Shown one piece after another: positions 51,243-59,179 of a stretch of DNA of 64,000 nt. The stretch's first letter is position 1. Every line of letters begins with the position of its first letter. Origin of the DNA: Fluviicola sp. (GTDB taxonomy: Bacteria; Bacteroidota; Bacteroidia; Flavobacteriales_D; Crocinitomicaceae); contig NZ_JBCNJT010000004.1 of the NCBI RefSeq assembly GCF_039596395.1, positions 124,001-188,000 of the forward strand, in the 5' to 3' direction. The notes under the pieces were generated by a model. It made no database searches and was not told where the DNA came from. It worked only from the letters and a program-made list of their open reading frames with translations. The translations under genes were made by a program, and so were the position numbers.

Positions 51243-51689
51243 TCACAGACGCCAAATACATAAGTGGGTTAAACGTTCGAGCGCACTTAACGTGGGCGGA
51301 TCGGATCCGGAGAAGAACGTTTCATCCGTATTTTCCCAAAGAATTTCAAACGGTGAAAAGAAAGACAATACCGAAATTTCTTCCAGGGATTCTGCAAAGA
51401 TCGGGTGCATGCTCTGGAAGAAGAAAAAGGAGAATTGCCAGTTTGAAACCTCATCAAGGCAGCAATTATCTGAAATCGTTTCCTGGTCCGAAACAGCAAC
51501 CGGAGCTTTTGATTTCGAACAGCAAGAAGGTTCTTCCGCTTTCTGATGCTCTTCCTGGCATTCGTGGGAAGGAACAAAAACCGATTGCATCACGCGATTT
51601 TCGTGCAGGCAAGTATGCTGATAGAATGGAATACCAATGGTTCCCATCAGCACCACAACGACCATACTTAGCTGCAATACACGTTTCAT
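51243..51689 (-). CDS. HYC_CC_PP-family protein
   Basis: I start at the ATG at 51689 (148 residues); the longer frame adds 52 residues that run through the divergent promoter and its own -7 box. A signal segment MKRVLQLSMVVVVLMGTIG leads into FYQHTCLHE, PSHECQEE, PSCCSKSK and ISDNCCLDEV, the cysteine pattern of the HYC_CC_PP family. The family is known only by name; it is always near metal receptors. It is first in the minus-strand operon, 49 bp before the receptor gene. Confidence 0.8.
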   Translation of the reverse strand: MKRVLQLSMVVVVLMGTIGIPFYQHTCLHENRVMQSVFVPSHECQEEHQKAEEPSCCSKSKAPVAVSDQETISDNCCLDEVSNWQFSFFFFQSMHPIFAESLEEISVLSFFSPFEILWENTDETFFSGSDPPTLSALERLTHLCIWRL

Positions 51690-51695
51690 AGTAAT

Positions 51696-51703
51696 CAAAA
51701 GTA
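51696..51703 (-). promoter_or_regulatory. -7 element of the metal-uptake operon
   Basis: On the minus strand this reads TACTTTTG, 6 bp before the ATG, so the transcript is leaderless or nearly so. Confidence 0.5.
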
Positions 51704-51736
51704 CGAAAAAAGAAGTTCGCATAAATTCATAAAAAA

Positions 51737-51778
51737 CAAGTAACTTGAAATGCCAACTGATTAAACTTCGTACCTTTG
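51737..51778 (+). promoter_or_regulatory. Promoter and possible operator of the Fur-family gene
   Basis: CAAGTAACTTG (51737-51747) is an 11-bp palindrome overlapping the -33 TTG (51745-51747); TACCTTTG is at 51771-51778, 23 bp on. The palindrome is a candidate binding site for the Fur-family protein encoded just downstream; this is inference. Confidence 0.55.
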
Positions 51779-51795
51779 TTACCCGGAAAATCAAA

Positions 51796-52191
51796 ATGAA
51801 GACAACACGAAACACAGCAGCCAGAAGCGCCATCCTGGAACTCATTAACGACTCAAGTGTGGCGTTGTCTCAGCCTGCTATTCAGCACAAGCTGAATGGT
51901 TTGTGTGACCGCGTTACGATTTACCGCGTACTGGACCGTTTACTGGACGACGGATTGATCCATAAAATTGTAAACGTAAACGGTGTGGTGAATTACGCCG
52001 CTTGTTCTTCCTGCAATCACAAACATGAGCACGATCACGAACACATTCATTTCAGTTGCAGGGTCTGCAGTGAATTAACGTGTCTGGACCAGGTGATTCC
52101 ATCCTTTTCGCTTCCCGAAGGTTTCCAGGCTGAGGAGACTTTTTTCACGATCTCCGGAATTTGTAAGAACTGCCAAGATTCCCAAAAATGA
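51796..52191 (+). CDS. Fur-family metalloregulator (Zur-like)
   Basis: The 131-residue protein starts at ATG 51796 (MKTTRNTAARSAILELI); the longer frame would cover the promoter. It has the winged helix with LCDRVTIYRVLDRLLDDGLI (DNA-reading helix), the regulatory site HKHEHDHEHIHF, and two Cys pairs (SCRVCSE; CKNCQ) for structural zinc. His-rich loops fit a zinc sensor more than an iron sensor. It overlaps the CDF gene by 4 bp and is divergent from the metal-uptake operon. Confidence 0.85.
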   Translation: MKTTRNTAARSAILELINDSSVALSQPAIQHKLNGLCDRVTIYRVLDRLLDDGLIHKIVNVNGVVNYAACSSCNHKHEHDHEHIHFSCRVCSELTCLDQVIPSFSLPEGFQAEETFFTISGICKNCQDSQK

Positions 52192-53060
52192 GTATCAACC
52201 ACGAAAAAGCAGAAAAAACTGCCTGGTTCAGCTTAGTCGGGAATTTTGTGATGGCCGCCGTGAAAGCGCTGGTCGGGTACTTTGGGAATTCTTATGCGTT
52301 AATCGCCGATGCGATCGAATCGACGGGAGATGTTTTTGCTTCTGCGCTGGTCATTGTCGGTTTTCGCTATGCCAAACGCCCACCCGATGAGAATCATCCT
52401 TACGGACATGGAAAAGTAGAACCGCTGATTACCTTCGTTGTGGTTGGATTCCTGGTCGCTTCGGCCACGTTGATCATCATAGAAAGCATTCACAACATTC
52501 AGACTCCTCATAAAGCTCCGGCTTCCTATACGCTTTGGTTCATCGGAGGAATTATCCTGACCAAAGAGCTTTTTTTCCGGTTCGTTTCCAAATCAAGCGA
52601 AGAAGTGGGAAGCACTTCCTTAAAGGCAGACGCCTGGCACCATCGCAGTGATGCGATTACTTCCGCCTGTGCTTTCGTGGGAATTGCCATTGCGGTTTAC
52701 ATGGGTGATTCCTGGGCACAAGCCGACGATTGGGCAGCATTGATTGCTTCCGCGATCATTTTATACAATGCCTACAAGATCTTTCGTCCGGCACTTGGGG
52801 AAATTATGGACGAGCACCTCTACGATGATTTCATCCTGGTAATCCGTCAAAAATCAAAGGACGTTGCCGGAATCATTGACACGGAAAAATGTTTGGTACG
52901 GAAATCGGGAATGCGTTATTGGGTGGATCTGCATATTCACGTAAACGGAAACCTCAGCGTGCACGAAGGACATACCATCGCTCACAACCTGAAAAAGCAC
53001 CTGATGGATGAAATCCCGGAGATCGAGGATATCCTGGTGCATGTGGAACCGGCAGATTAA
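52188..53060 (+). CDS. CDF-family metal exporter
   Basis: The 290-residue transporter has about six TMs and a cytoplasmic C-terminal domain. Metal-site residues are in ALIADAIESTGDVFAS (Glu44 and Asp48 in TM2; Glu replaces the usual His/Asp) and KADAWHHRSDAITS (TM5 His and Asp). NHPYGHGKVEPL is the conserved loop. The C-terminal fold has VDLHIHVNGNLSVHEGH. ATGA overlap with the Fur-type gene implies co-translation: regulator and exporter act together, presumably on zinc. Confidence 0.88.
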   Translation: MSINHEKAEKTAWFSLVGNFVMAAVKALVGYFGNSYALIADAIESTGDVFASALVIVGFRYAKRPPDENHPYGHGKVEPLITFVVVGFLVASATLIIIESIHNIQTPHKAPASYTLWFIGGIILTKELFFRFVSKSSEEVGSTSLKADAWHHRSDAITSACAFVGIAIAVYMGDSWAQADDWAALIASAIILYNAYKIFRPALGEIMDEHLYDDFILVIRQKSKDVAGIIDTEKCLVRKSGMRYWVDLHIHVNGNLSVHEGHTIAHNLKKHLMDEIPEIEDILVHVEPAD

Positions 53061-53146
53061 TTGACAAATTATCAATGATTAATTATCAAGGAAGTCTTTC
53101 TATTCTTGATAATTGATCCCTTCATAATTGATAATTAGTAAAACTT
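53061..53146. repeat. TGATAATT-type dyad repeat, copy 2
   Basis: ATTATCAATGATTAATTATCAAGG on the left is mirrored by TCTTGATAATTGATCCC and ATAATTGATAATTAG on the right, directly after the CDF stop codon. Confidence 0.7.
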
Positions 53147-53188
53147 TTCAATTCACAATTTGGCATTCGTAATTCGTAATTATAGTCG

Positions 53189-53196
53189 TATCTTTG
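53189..53196 (+). promoter_or_regulatory. -7 element of the Nfu gene
   Basis: TATCTTTG lies 24 bp before the ATG at 53220; a weak TTCG pair lies 18 bp upstream. Confidence 0.5.
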
Positions 53197-53219
53197 CAGA
53201 AATAAAATTCACAAACATC

Positions 53220-53825
53220 ATGACATCAGTTCCCGTTACAGTATACGTCGAAATGACTCCCAATCCAAACACGATGAAATTCGTTGCAAACAAGTATTTG
53301 CTTATCAACGGTGAGTCCGTTGAATTTCATTCAGGTGCAGAAGCGAAAGGCTATTCTCCGCTGGCAGAAGAATTATTCCATTTTCCATTCGTGAAAACGG
53401 TTTTCATTACTGCGAACTTTGTTACTATTGCTAAAAACGATACCATTTCCTGGGATTTCGTAACCATGGAGTTGCGCGAATTCGTCAAGAACTGGATCGT
53501 TGAAGGAAAAGATATTTTAATTCAGATGCCCGCTGCAAAACCAAAAGTTTCGTACGATGCAGATGCAAAACCGGCGAAGGAATATGCTCCTTCCGAATAC
53601 GATGATGCTATCCGTTCTTTACTGGATGAATATGTTCGTCCGGCTGTAGAAGGTGACGGCGGCGCGATCGACTTTGTAGGATTTGAAGAAGGAACAGTAA
53701 CCGTTGCGCTTCGCGGTGCATGCTCCGGTTGTCCTTCCAGTACTGCTACATTGAAAGGCGGAATCGAAAACTTATTGAAACAGCATTTACCGGATGTAAA
53801 AGAGGTGGTTGCTGAATCGTTGTAA
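53220..53825 (+). CDS. Nfu/NifU-type iron-sulfur cluster carrier
   Basis: The start is ATG 53220 (201 residues). The N-terminal Nfu_N domain (VYVEMTPNPNTMKFVANKYL) precedes the C-terminal NifU domain (YVRPAVEGDGGAIDFVGFEEG, then GACSGCPSSTATLKGGIENLL) with the CxxC that holds a 4Fe-4S cluster for delivery to apoproteins. All expected residues are present. Confidence 0.93.
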   Translation: MTSVPVTVYVEMTPNPNTMKFVANKYLLINGESVEFHSGAEAKGYSPLAEELFHFPFVKTVFITANFVTIAKNDTISWDFVTMELREFVKNWIVEGKDILIQMPAAKPKVSYDADAKPAKEYAPSEYDDAIRSLLDEYVRPAVEGDGGAIDFVGFEEGTVTVALRGACSGCPSSTATLKGGIENLLKQHLPDVKEVVAESL

Positions 53826-53828
53826 TCG

Positions 53829-53856
53829 GTTAGGGCGGAAAATTTTCCGCCCTAAC
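53829..53856. terminator. 28-bp perfect loopless palindrome with AAAATTTT centre
   Basis: GTTAGGGCGGAAAA is followed by its exact reverse complement and then ATTTTTATATTTT. It acts as a likely terminator for the Nfu gene. See the related elements at 62874 and 4568. Confidence 0.85.
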
Positions 53857-53874
53857 ATTTTTATATTTTATAAT

Positions 53875-53902
53875 GTGGGCACGCGATTAATCGCGTGCCC
53901 AC
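53875..53902. terminator. 28-bp perfect loopless palindrome, copy 2 of the GATTAATC type
   Basis: This is base-for-base identical to 11759-11786: GTGGGCACGCGATT and its reverse complement, followed by TGTTTTTT. It lies only 18 bp after the other palindrome. Confidence 0.88.
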
Positions 53903-53995
53903 TGTTTTTTATACCCTTTTTATTTTTTTTCAGGATCATTTATGGAATTTCTATTTGCCTCACATCTCTATAGAAATCAATTAAAAAATCAGATC

Positions 53996-54703
53996 ATGAA
54001 AACAATCACATTTATCGCAGCTTTATTTCTGACAGGAGTAACTTTCGCACAAAATACATTCGGCGACATCATCGGAACATTTACCACACCGGATAAAAAA
54101 GAAGGAATTTTCGGGGCTTATGCCGTGACCACCCGAGGAGATCAAGTCTTCAAAGCAGTAACAGACGAAGACGGCCGTTTCAGAATCTCTGCAGTTCCGG
54201 CAGGAGTTTACCAGGTCTATTTTATTTATGACGGTGATACTACTTTCTCAAAGAGCACAGTAGAAGTAGCTCCGGATGGATTCGGAAATACCGGAATTGT
54301 AGCTCAAGCTTCTACAAAAGAATTGGATGTTGTAGACGTAACTGCTCCAATCCTTAGACTGACTACCGGTGTCGCACCCGAAATCAAACTGACCAAAAAA
54401 GACATCCAGCACATGCCGATCAAATTCGATGCGAAGAAAATGGTTGCTTCCATGACTTCCGATGTGAAATTGACGGATGACGGACAACTGATCTTCCGCG
54501 GAGCACGCAAAGGCGATGTGATCAACTACATCGACGGGGTAAAAATGACGGATGTTCAAAACGTGCCTAGTGCATCTTTGGGATACATCATGGTTTATTC
54601 CGGAGCGATTCCTGCCAAATACGGTGATACTACCGGCGGAGTGGTGGTAATGGAAACTTTGAGCTACTTCGATCTATTACGCGAATACAATAACAGACCC
54701 TAA
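53996..54703 (+). CDS. Plug-only TonB-type protein with carboxypeptidase-regulatory domain
   Basis: The start ATG 53996 gives a signal peptide (MKTITFIAALFLTGVTFAQ); the in-frame ATG at 53942 adds 18 residues before it. The 235-residue protein holds a regulatory β-domain (~22-115; YAVTTRGDQVFKAVTDEDG) and then a TonB-receptor plug-like segment (FRGARKGDVINYIDGVKM, then YIMVYSGAIPAKYGDTTGG). It ends at MNNRP-like tail (REYNNRP) with no β-barrel, so it cannot form a pore itself. Similar plug-like proteins are frequent in Bacteroidota. Partner unknown. Confidence 0.75.
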   Translation: MKTITFIAALFLTGVTFAQNTFGDIIGTFTTPDKKEGIFGAYAVTTRGDQVFKAVTDEDGRFRISAVPAGVYQVYFIYDGDTTFSKSTVEVAPDGFGNTGIVAQASTKELDVVDVTAPILRLTTGVAPEIKLTKKDIQHMPIKFDAKKMVASMTSDVKLTDDGQLIFRGARKGDVINYIDGVKMTDVQNVPSASLGYIMVYSGAIPAKYGDTTGGVVVMETLSYFDLLREYNNRP

Positions 54704-54714
54704 AACCATCCTTT

Positions 54715-54751
54715 ACAAAAATGGGGTTGTCAATGACAATCCCTTTTTTGT
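54715..54751 (+). terminator. Terminator after the plug-only gene
   Basis: ACAAAAATGGGGTTGTCA pairs with TGACAATCCCTTTTTTGT, with small mismatches and a T6 run. Confidence 0.75.
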
Positions 54752-54884
54752 AACCACAGTAGAGCATAGAAAACATAGCAAACCTTAGACAGTAACTATA
54801 AGCAATTGACTACAATATGTAACAGAATCAATGATCTGTAGAGGAATAAAACTATGTGCCCTATGTTCCTATGTGGTTTTTACA

Positions 54885-55973
54885 CTATTTCGGGAAAAAC
54901 TCCGGGCTGGATTCTTCCATCGGAGACATGTATTTTTTCAGGTTCTGTTCGTCGTGCTGGTTCAGGATCATCAGCATATTATCCGACTCCACAATGATGT
55001 ATCCTTCCAATCCCTGGATCAAAGCCAGTTTGTTGCTTGGAAGGTTCACAATGCAATTCTCGGAATTGATCATGTGCACGTGATCGCCGATCACCGCATT
55101 GCCGTTATAATCCTTTTCCAAATGACTGTAAAGGCTTCCCCAGGTCCCTAAATCCGACCAATCGAAATTTGCCAGTACCACATCCACGTTTTTTGCGTTT
55201 TCCATCACTGCAAAATCGATGGAAATATCTTCACAAGCAGCAAAAGAAGCATTCACATAAGCCTGTTCTTCCGGTGTATTGTATTTTTCGGATTGATCCG
55301 TAAACAAATGGAACAATTCAGGCTTGAACTTCTCCATAGCGTTCAAAATAGTTTTCGCACGCCAGATGAAAATCCCGGAATTCCAGTAATAATTCCCGCT
55401 TCTGAGGAAAATTTCCGCCAATTCACGGTTTGGTTTTTCGGTAAAATGCTTCACATCCTTCACTTGTCCGGGAAGAATATCCCCGTCCTCGATGAATTCA
55501 ATGTACCCGTAACCGGTATCAGGTCTTGTAGGCTTGATTCCCAAAGTCACCAAACGGTCTTCTTTATTAGCCGTTGCAATCGCCGTATTGACGATTTCCG
55601 TAAAGCGGTCTTCCTTCAAAATCAAATGATCGGAAGGAGCTACCACCAAAGTGGCGTTTGGATTGATAGCGTGAATCTTTGCAGCGGCATACGTAATACA
55701 CGGCGCCGTATTCTTTCTTTCCGGTTCAGTCAGGATTTGTCCGTCACTCAACTCGGGAAGCTGTTCTTTCACCAGAGAAAAATAATTTGCGTTCGTTACG
55801 ATGTAAATATTCTCAGCCGGGGCAATGTGCAACAGACGTTCAAAGGTCATTCGCAACAAGGATTTCCCGATTCCAAGCACATCCAAAAATTGCTTGGGGC
55901 GTTGAACGGTTGACATAGGCCAGAACCGGCTTCCGATTCCACCGGCCATAATCACGCAGTAATTATCTTTCAT
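54885..55973 (-). CDS. manC: Mannose-1-phosphate guanylyltransferase
   Basis: This makes GDP-mannose, used for glycan and O-antigen sugars. The 362-residue protein starts MKDNYCVIMAGGIGSRFWPMS, the nucleotide-binding loop, then RPKQFLDVLG. The middle has LVVAPSDHLI and the C-terminal region is a left-handed β-helix-like stretch (IVESDNMLMILNQHDEQNL). It is short and lacks the isomerase half of bifunctional ManC. Its start overlaps the SprT-like gene by 11 bp, so the two are cotranscribed. Confidence 0.9.
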   Translation of the reverse strand: MKDNYCVIMAGGIGSRFWPMSTVQRPKQFLDVLGIGKSLLRMTFERLLHIAPAENIYIVTNANYFSLVKEQLPELSDGQILTEPERKNTAPCITYAAAKIHAINPNATLVVAPSDHLILKEDRFTEIVNTAIATANKEDRLVTLGIKPTRPDTGYGYIEFIEDGDILPGQVKDVKHFTEKPNRELAEIFLRSGNYYWNSGIFIWRAKTILNAMEKFKPELFHLFTDQSEKYNTPEEQAYVNASFAACEDISIDFAVMENAKNVDVVLANFDWSDLGTWGSLYSHLEKDYNGNAVIGDHVHMINSENCIVNLPSNKLALIQGLEGYIIVESDNMLMILNQHDEQNLKKYMSPMEESSPEFFPK

Positions 55974-56610
55974 GTATGTTTTCTAAAAGTTGAACAGTCG
56001 CAAGCGAATGAATCAAGAACTGGCGTTTTGACGGCACTTCAGTACACAAAAAACGGGTGCGTCTCAATTCCCCTTTCACAAAGGTTTTTCCCTGCAAAAC
56101 AAAAGTAGCATTTTTTGGAATTTCCTCAAGAATAATCTCCCCGCCTTCCCGCTTGTCGTATTGGCGCAAAACGCGCGATAATTGGGTATCCGTGCAGGAA
56201 GAAGCTTTCATGTTCGTGAGGCTGGTCATCAAAGCGATCTCGATATCTTTCGGCAGCAACCCGGTTTGGATGGCAGGCCACAATAATTTCCGGAATTCGG
56301 ATTTCCATTCCTCTCCATGAGGCTTGATGCGAAAACCAAATTGAATGAACGTCCGCAAATGAGCAAATTCATGCAGGGTCGTAATCAGGAAATTATAGGG
56401 ATTCAGGTTCCCGTTCACTGAAATCCGGTGAAATGTCTCTCCGGGCATCGGCGCACGGTAATCTCCCAATTTGGTAGCCCGCGGATTCGTAATCGCAAAG
56501 CGCACGGGATGGCTCAGCAATAAATCTGCCACCATTTCCTCGAAACCACCTGGCAGATAAGGCTTCAGCTGCTTGATGTATTTTTCCTTTTTTGTTGGTT
56601 TTGCTTCCAC
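55963..56610 (-). CDS. SprT-like zinc metalloprotease-type protein
   Basis: The 215-residue protein has HExxH (TTLHEFAHLRTFIQFG), with a helix before it, the pattern of SprT/Spartan-type proteases. A C-terminal Cys/His zinc ribbon is not obvious. The role could be in DNA-protein crosslink repair, but in this family it is often unknown. Upstream of manC with overlapping ends. Confidence 0.75.
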   Translation of the reverse strand: MEAKPTKKEKYIKQLKPYLPGGFEEMVADLLLSHPVRFAITNPRATKLGDYRAPMPGETFHRISVNGNLNPYNFLITTLHEFAHLRTFIQFGFRIKPHGEEWKSEFRKLLWPAIQTGLLPKDIEIALMTSLTNMKASSCTDTQLSRVLRQYDKREGGEIILEEIPKNATFVLQGKTFVKGELRRTRFLCTEVPSKRQFLIHSLATVQLLENIHER

Positions 56611-56691
56611 AATTGCAAAGATAAACCGGTTTTCGACGCAAAATCAGGAGGAACCCAACAAGTTATGAATCCATAGCGGTGAATATCTGAT

Positions 56692-56762
56692 AATTCAAAA
56701 TGATGAATGCAAAATTCAAAAACCATCCCCAATTTTAAATTTTGAATTTTGCATTTTGAATT
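56692..56762. repeat. GCAAAATTCAAAA-type dyad repeat
   Basis: AATTCAAAATG..GCAAAATTCAAAA on the left is mirrored by TTTTGAATTTTGCATTTTGAATT on the right (near perfect). It fills most of the gap before the MlaE-type gene. Confidence 0.65.
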
Positions 56763-56795
56763 CCTCGTTCATATTTTTTTAACTTTATACTCGAA

Positions 56796-57536
56796 ATGGG
56801 AATTATACAAAATATCGGCAAGTACTTCATGATGATGTGGATCGTGTTTTCGAAGCCAGAAAAATGGAGAATATTCCGCAGACGCTTTTTTGAAGAAATG
56901 GAACAGATCGGGATCAAGTCTCTTCCGATCGTTGCATTGATGTCTGCCTTTATGGGTGCTGTAATTTCATTGCAGACTGCTTCGAATATGGACAATCCGC
57001 TCCTTCCGGCTTATACCGTCGGATACATCACCCGTTCTTCCACTATTCTGGAATTTTCCCCAACAATTATCTCGCTGATCCTTGCCGGAAAAGTAGGTTC
57101 GAATATCGCTTCGGAAGTAGGAACCATGCGTGTTACCGAACAAATCGATGCTTTGGAAATCATGGGAGTAAACTCGTTGAGTTACCTCGTGCTTCCGAAA
57201 GTGACTTCCGCTATGGTTTTCTTCCCGATCCTGATCATTTTCTCTATCGGATTAAGCCTCATCGGAGGATGGATGTCTTTAAAACTTTCCGGATTATCTT
57301 CCACAGAAACATATGTTTACGGGATTCGATTCTTCTACAGAGACAGTGATATTGTTTACGCTTTGACCAAAACCGTGGTCTTTGCATTCCTGATTACTTC
57401 CATTGCTTCCTTCAAAGGATATTACACGAAAGGTGGAGCTTTGGACGTTGGTAAATCGTCAACAGAAGCGGTAGTAAGCGCGAGTGTGGCTATCCTGATC
57501 GCGAATTTCTTCTTAACTCAAATGTTCTTGTTGTAA
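56796..57536 (+). CDS. MlaE/YrbE-type ABC permease
   Basis: The 246-residue membrane protein has five or six TMs, with the MlaE signature FMGAVISLQTASNM, then VGYITRSSTILEFSPTIISLILAGKVGSNIASEVGTMRVTEQIDALEIMG (in parts). MlaE-type permeases move phospholipids between membranes. The MlaF-type ATPase follows with a TAATG overlap. No MlaD-like substrate-binding gene is in this window; in other species it is next downstream. Confidence 0.9.
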   Translation: MGIIQNIGKYFMMMWIVFSKPEKWRIFRRRFFEEMEQIGIKSLPIVALMSAFMGAVISLQTASNMDNPLLPAYTVGYITRSSTILEFSPTIISLILAGKVGSNIASEVGTMRVTEQIDALEIMGVNSLSYLVLPKVTSAMVFFPILIIFSIGLSLIGGWMSLKLSGLSSTETYVYGIRFFYRDSDIVYALTKTVVFAFLITSIASFKGYYTKGGALDVGKSSTEAVVSASVAILIANFFLTQMFLL

Positions 57537-58297
57537 TGATAGAAGTAATTCACGTGAATAAGACTTTCGGGGAAAACCAGGTACTGAAAGATGTCAGTGC
57601 TACCTTCGAAAAAGGAAAGGTAAACCTCATCATCGGTCAATCCGGACAAGGAAAATCCGTGCTTGCCAAATGTATTGTTGGTCTTCATGAAGTTGATTCC
57701 GGGCAGATTTTGTATGACGGACGTGACTTCACCCAAATGGACCGTTTACAGCGAAAGGAAATCCGGCAGGAAATCGGGATGCTTTTCCAGGGATCCGCTC
57801 TTTTTGATTCCATGACCGTAGAGCAAAACATCATGTTCCCATTGACCATGTTCACCAAAATGACCCGCAAGGAAATGCAGGACCGCGTGGATTTTTGTCT
57901 GGAGCGTGTGAATCTTGCCGGAAGAAATAAATTATATCCTGCAGAATGTTCCGGTGGAATGCAGAAACGGATCGCCATTGCGCGGGCTATTTCCATGAAC
58001 CCGAAATACCTGTTCTGTGATGAACCGAATTCCGGATTGGACCCGCAAACGTCTATCCTGATTGACAACCTCATCCGCGAGATCACTTATGAATACGAAA
58101 TCACGACCATTGTTATTACACACGATATGAACTCCGTAATTGAGATCGGTGACAGCGTGGTATTCATCAATAAAGGTCAGAATTGGTGGCAGGGAGATCG
58201 CAAATCGATCATCACAACCGATAATCAGGAGATCAATGACTTCGTGTTTGCTTCAGACTTTATGAAGGAGATCAAGGAGAAAATGAAATCAGAGTAA
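57536..58297 (+). CDS. MlaF-type ABC transporter ATP-binding protein
   Basis: The 253-residue ATPase has Walker A GQSGQGKSVLAKCI, the Q-loop GMLFQGSALFDSM, signature SGGMQKRIAIARAI, Walker B YLFCDEPNSGLDP and the H-loop VITHDMNSV. FQGSALFDSMTVEQN is characteristic of the MlaF type. Overlap of stop and start with the permease shows translational coupling. It is followed by a TGATAATT-type dyad. Confidence 0.93.
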   Translation: MIEVIHVNKTFGENQVLKDVSATFEKGKVNLIIGQSGQGKSVLAKCIVGLHEVDSGQILYDGRDFTQMDRLQRKEIRQEIGMLFQGSALFDSMTVEQNIMFPLTMFTKMTRKEMQDRVDFCLERVNLAGRNKLYPAECSGGMQKRIAIARAISMNPKYLFCDEPNSGLDPQTSILIDNLIREITYEYEITTIVITHDMNSVIEIGDSVVFINKGQNWWQGDRKSIITTDNQEINDFVFASDFMKEIKEKMKSE

Positions 58298-58365
58298 TTA
58301 TCAATGATGAATGACTTAATTATCAAGTCCATTCCTGATAATTAATAATTAGGATATTGATAATT
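58296..58365. repeat. TGATAATT-type dyad repeat, copy 3
   Basis: TAATTATCAATGATGAATGACTTAATTATCAAG is mirrored by CTGATAATTAATAATTAGG and ATTGATAATT; each word is written only in part here. It lies between convergent mlaF and the L,D-transpeptidase gene. Confidence 0.7.
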
Positions 58366-59013
58366 TCAATAATAGATTTTCAAGATCATCGGTTTTGTCT
58401 GCCCGTCAATAATCGGGATCAACTCTTCAAAATAATTCTCCGACAACATCGCACATCCCAGACTGTTGCAAATCGGGTAATACTGCTCCTCATCCGGAAC
58501 ACAGCTATAGCGGTGAAGTACAATTGCGCGCGCCATCGCTTTGTCGTTTGATTTTTCCAGACCTGCCAGCTTATAGGATTTCCCGAAATTTCCCTGGTAA
58601 GCACCACCGATTTTATACAACCCCAATGAAGTCATGTAGGAATTGGGAACATTGCTGAACTGCAAAGAATCCGTACCCGCAATCTCTGACCCCGAACCAT
58701 GTGCACACAATCCTTTGGAAATAATCTGATTCGTTTTCAGGTCTACCACAAACAAGCGGAAATACTTCGAGGGAATTTTCATATCGATCAGAATAGCCCG
58801 CTGATTGGAGTAAATTCCGCCTTTGCTTTTGATATAAGTTTTAACGGCTTCTAGTTGCTGTGGCAATACTTTCAGTAAACGGGTCGAGTCATAATCCGGC
58901 TTTGCAGCAATTTCCGGCGATTCCTGTTTCCCCAATCCGGGTATCTGCGCCTGGTTAAACGTGCAGGCACAACCAATGAAAATAAAGGCGATCCAATAAT
59001 ACAATTTGGTCAT
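58366..59013 (-). CDS. Murein L,D-transpeptidase catalytic-domain family protein (YkuD_2-like)
   Basis: ATG 59013 gives 215 residues beginning MTKLYYWIAFIFIGCACTFNQ; GCAC resembles a lipobox, so lipid attachment is possible. The C-terminal half has GLCAHGSGSEIAG, LYKIGGAYQGNFGKSYKL, AIVLHRYSCVPDE and a Cys in SLGCAML, the catalytic layout of the YkuD_2 family. It probably cross-links or modifies peptidoglycan, or attaches a lipoprotein. Confidence 0.8.
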   Translation of the reverse strand: MTKLYYWIAFIFIGCACTFNQAQIPGLGKQESPEIAAKPDYDSTRLLKVLPQQLEAVKTYIKSKGGIYSNQRAILIDMKIPSKYFRLFVVDLKTNQIISKGLCAHGSGSEIAGTDSLQFSNVPNSYMTSLGLYKIGGAYQGNFGKSYKLAGLEKSNDKAMARAIVLHRYSCVPDEEQYYPICNSLGCAMLSENYFEELIPIIDGQTKPMILKIYY

Positions 59014-59179
59014 TTTCGGTTTTTTTATTCTAACGCTAAAAGTCAATTTCAGGTACAAAATAACGACTAATTGCGAATTTTTACTGTTTGTTTACTGCTT
59101 ACAATTCAAATAACTATTCGTTCATCATTGAGTTTACTCTCTCATTTTTTCTTCCTATATTTATTCAAACTACAATTGT

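Noticed and set aside
51690-51845. N-terminal extension of the HYC_CC_PP gene
   Set aside because: It crosses the divergent promoter and Fur-family start, and the signal peptide begins at 51689.
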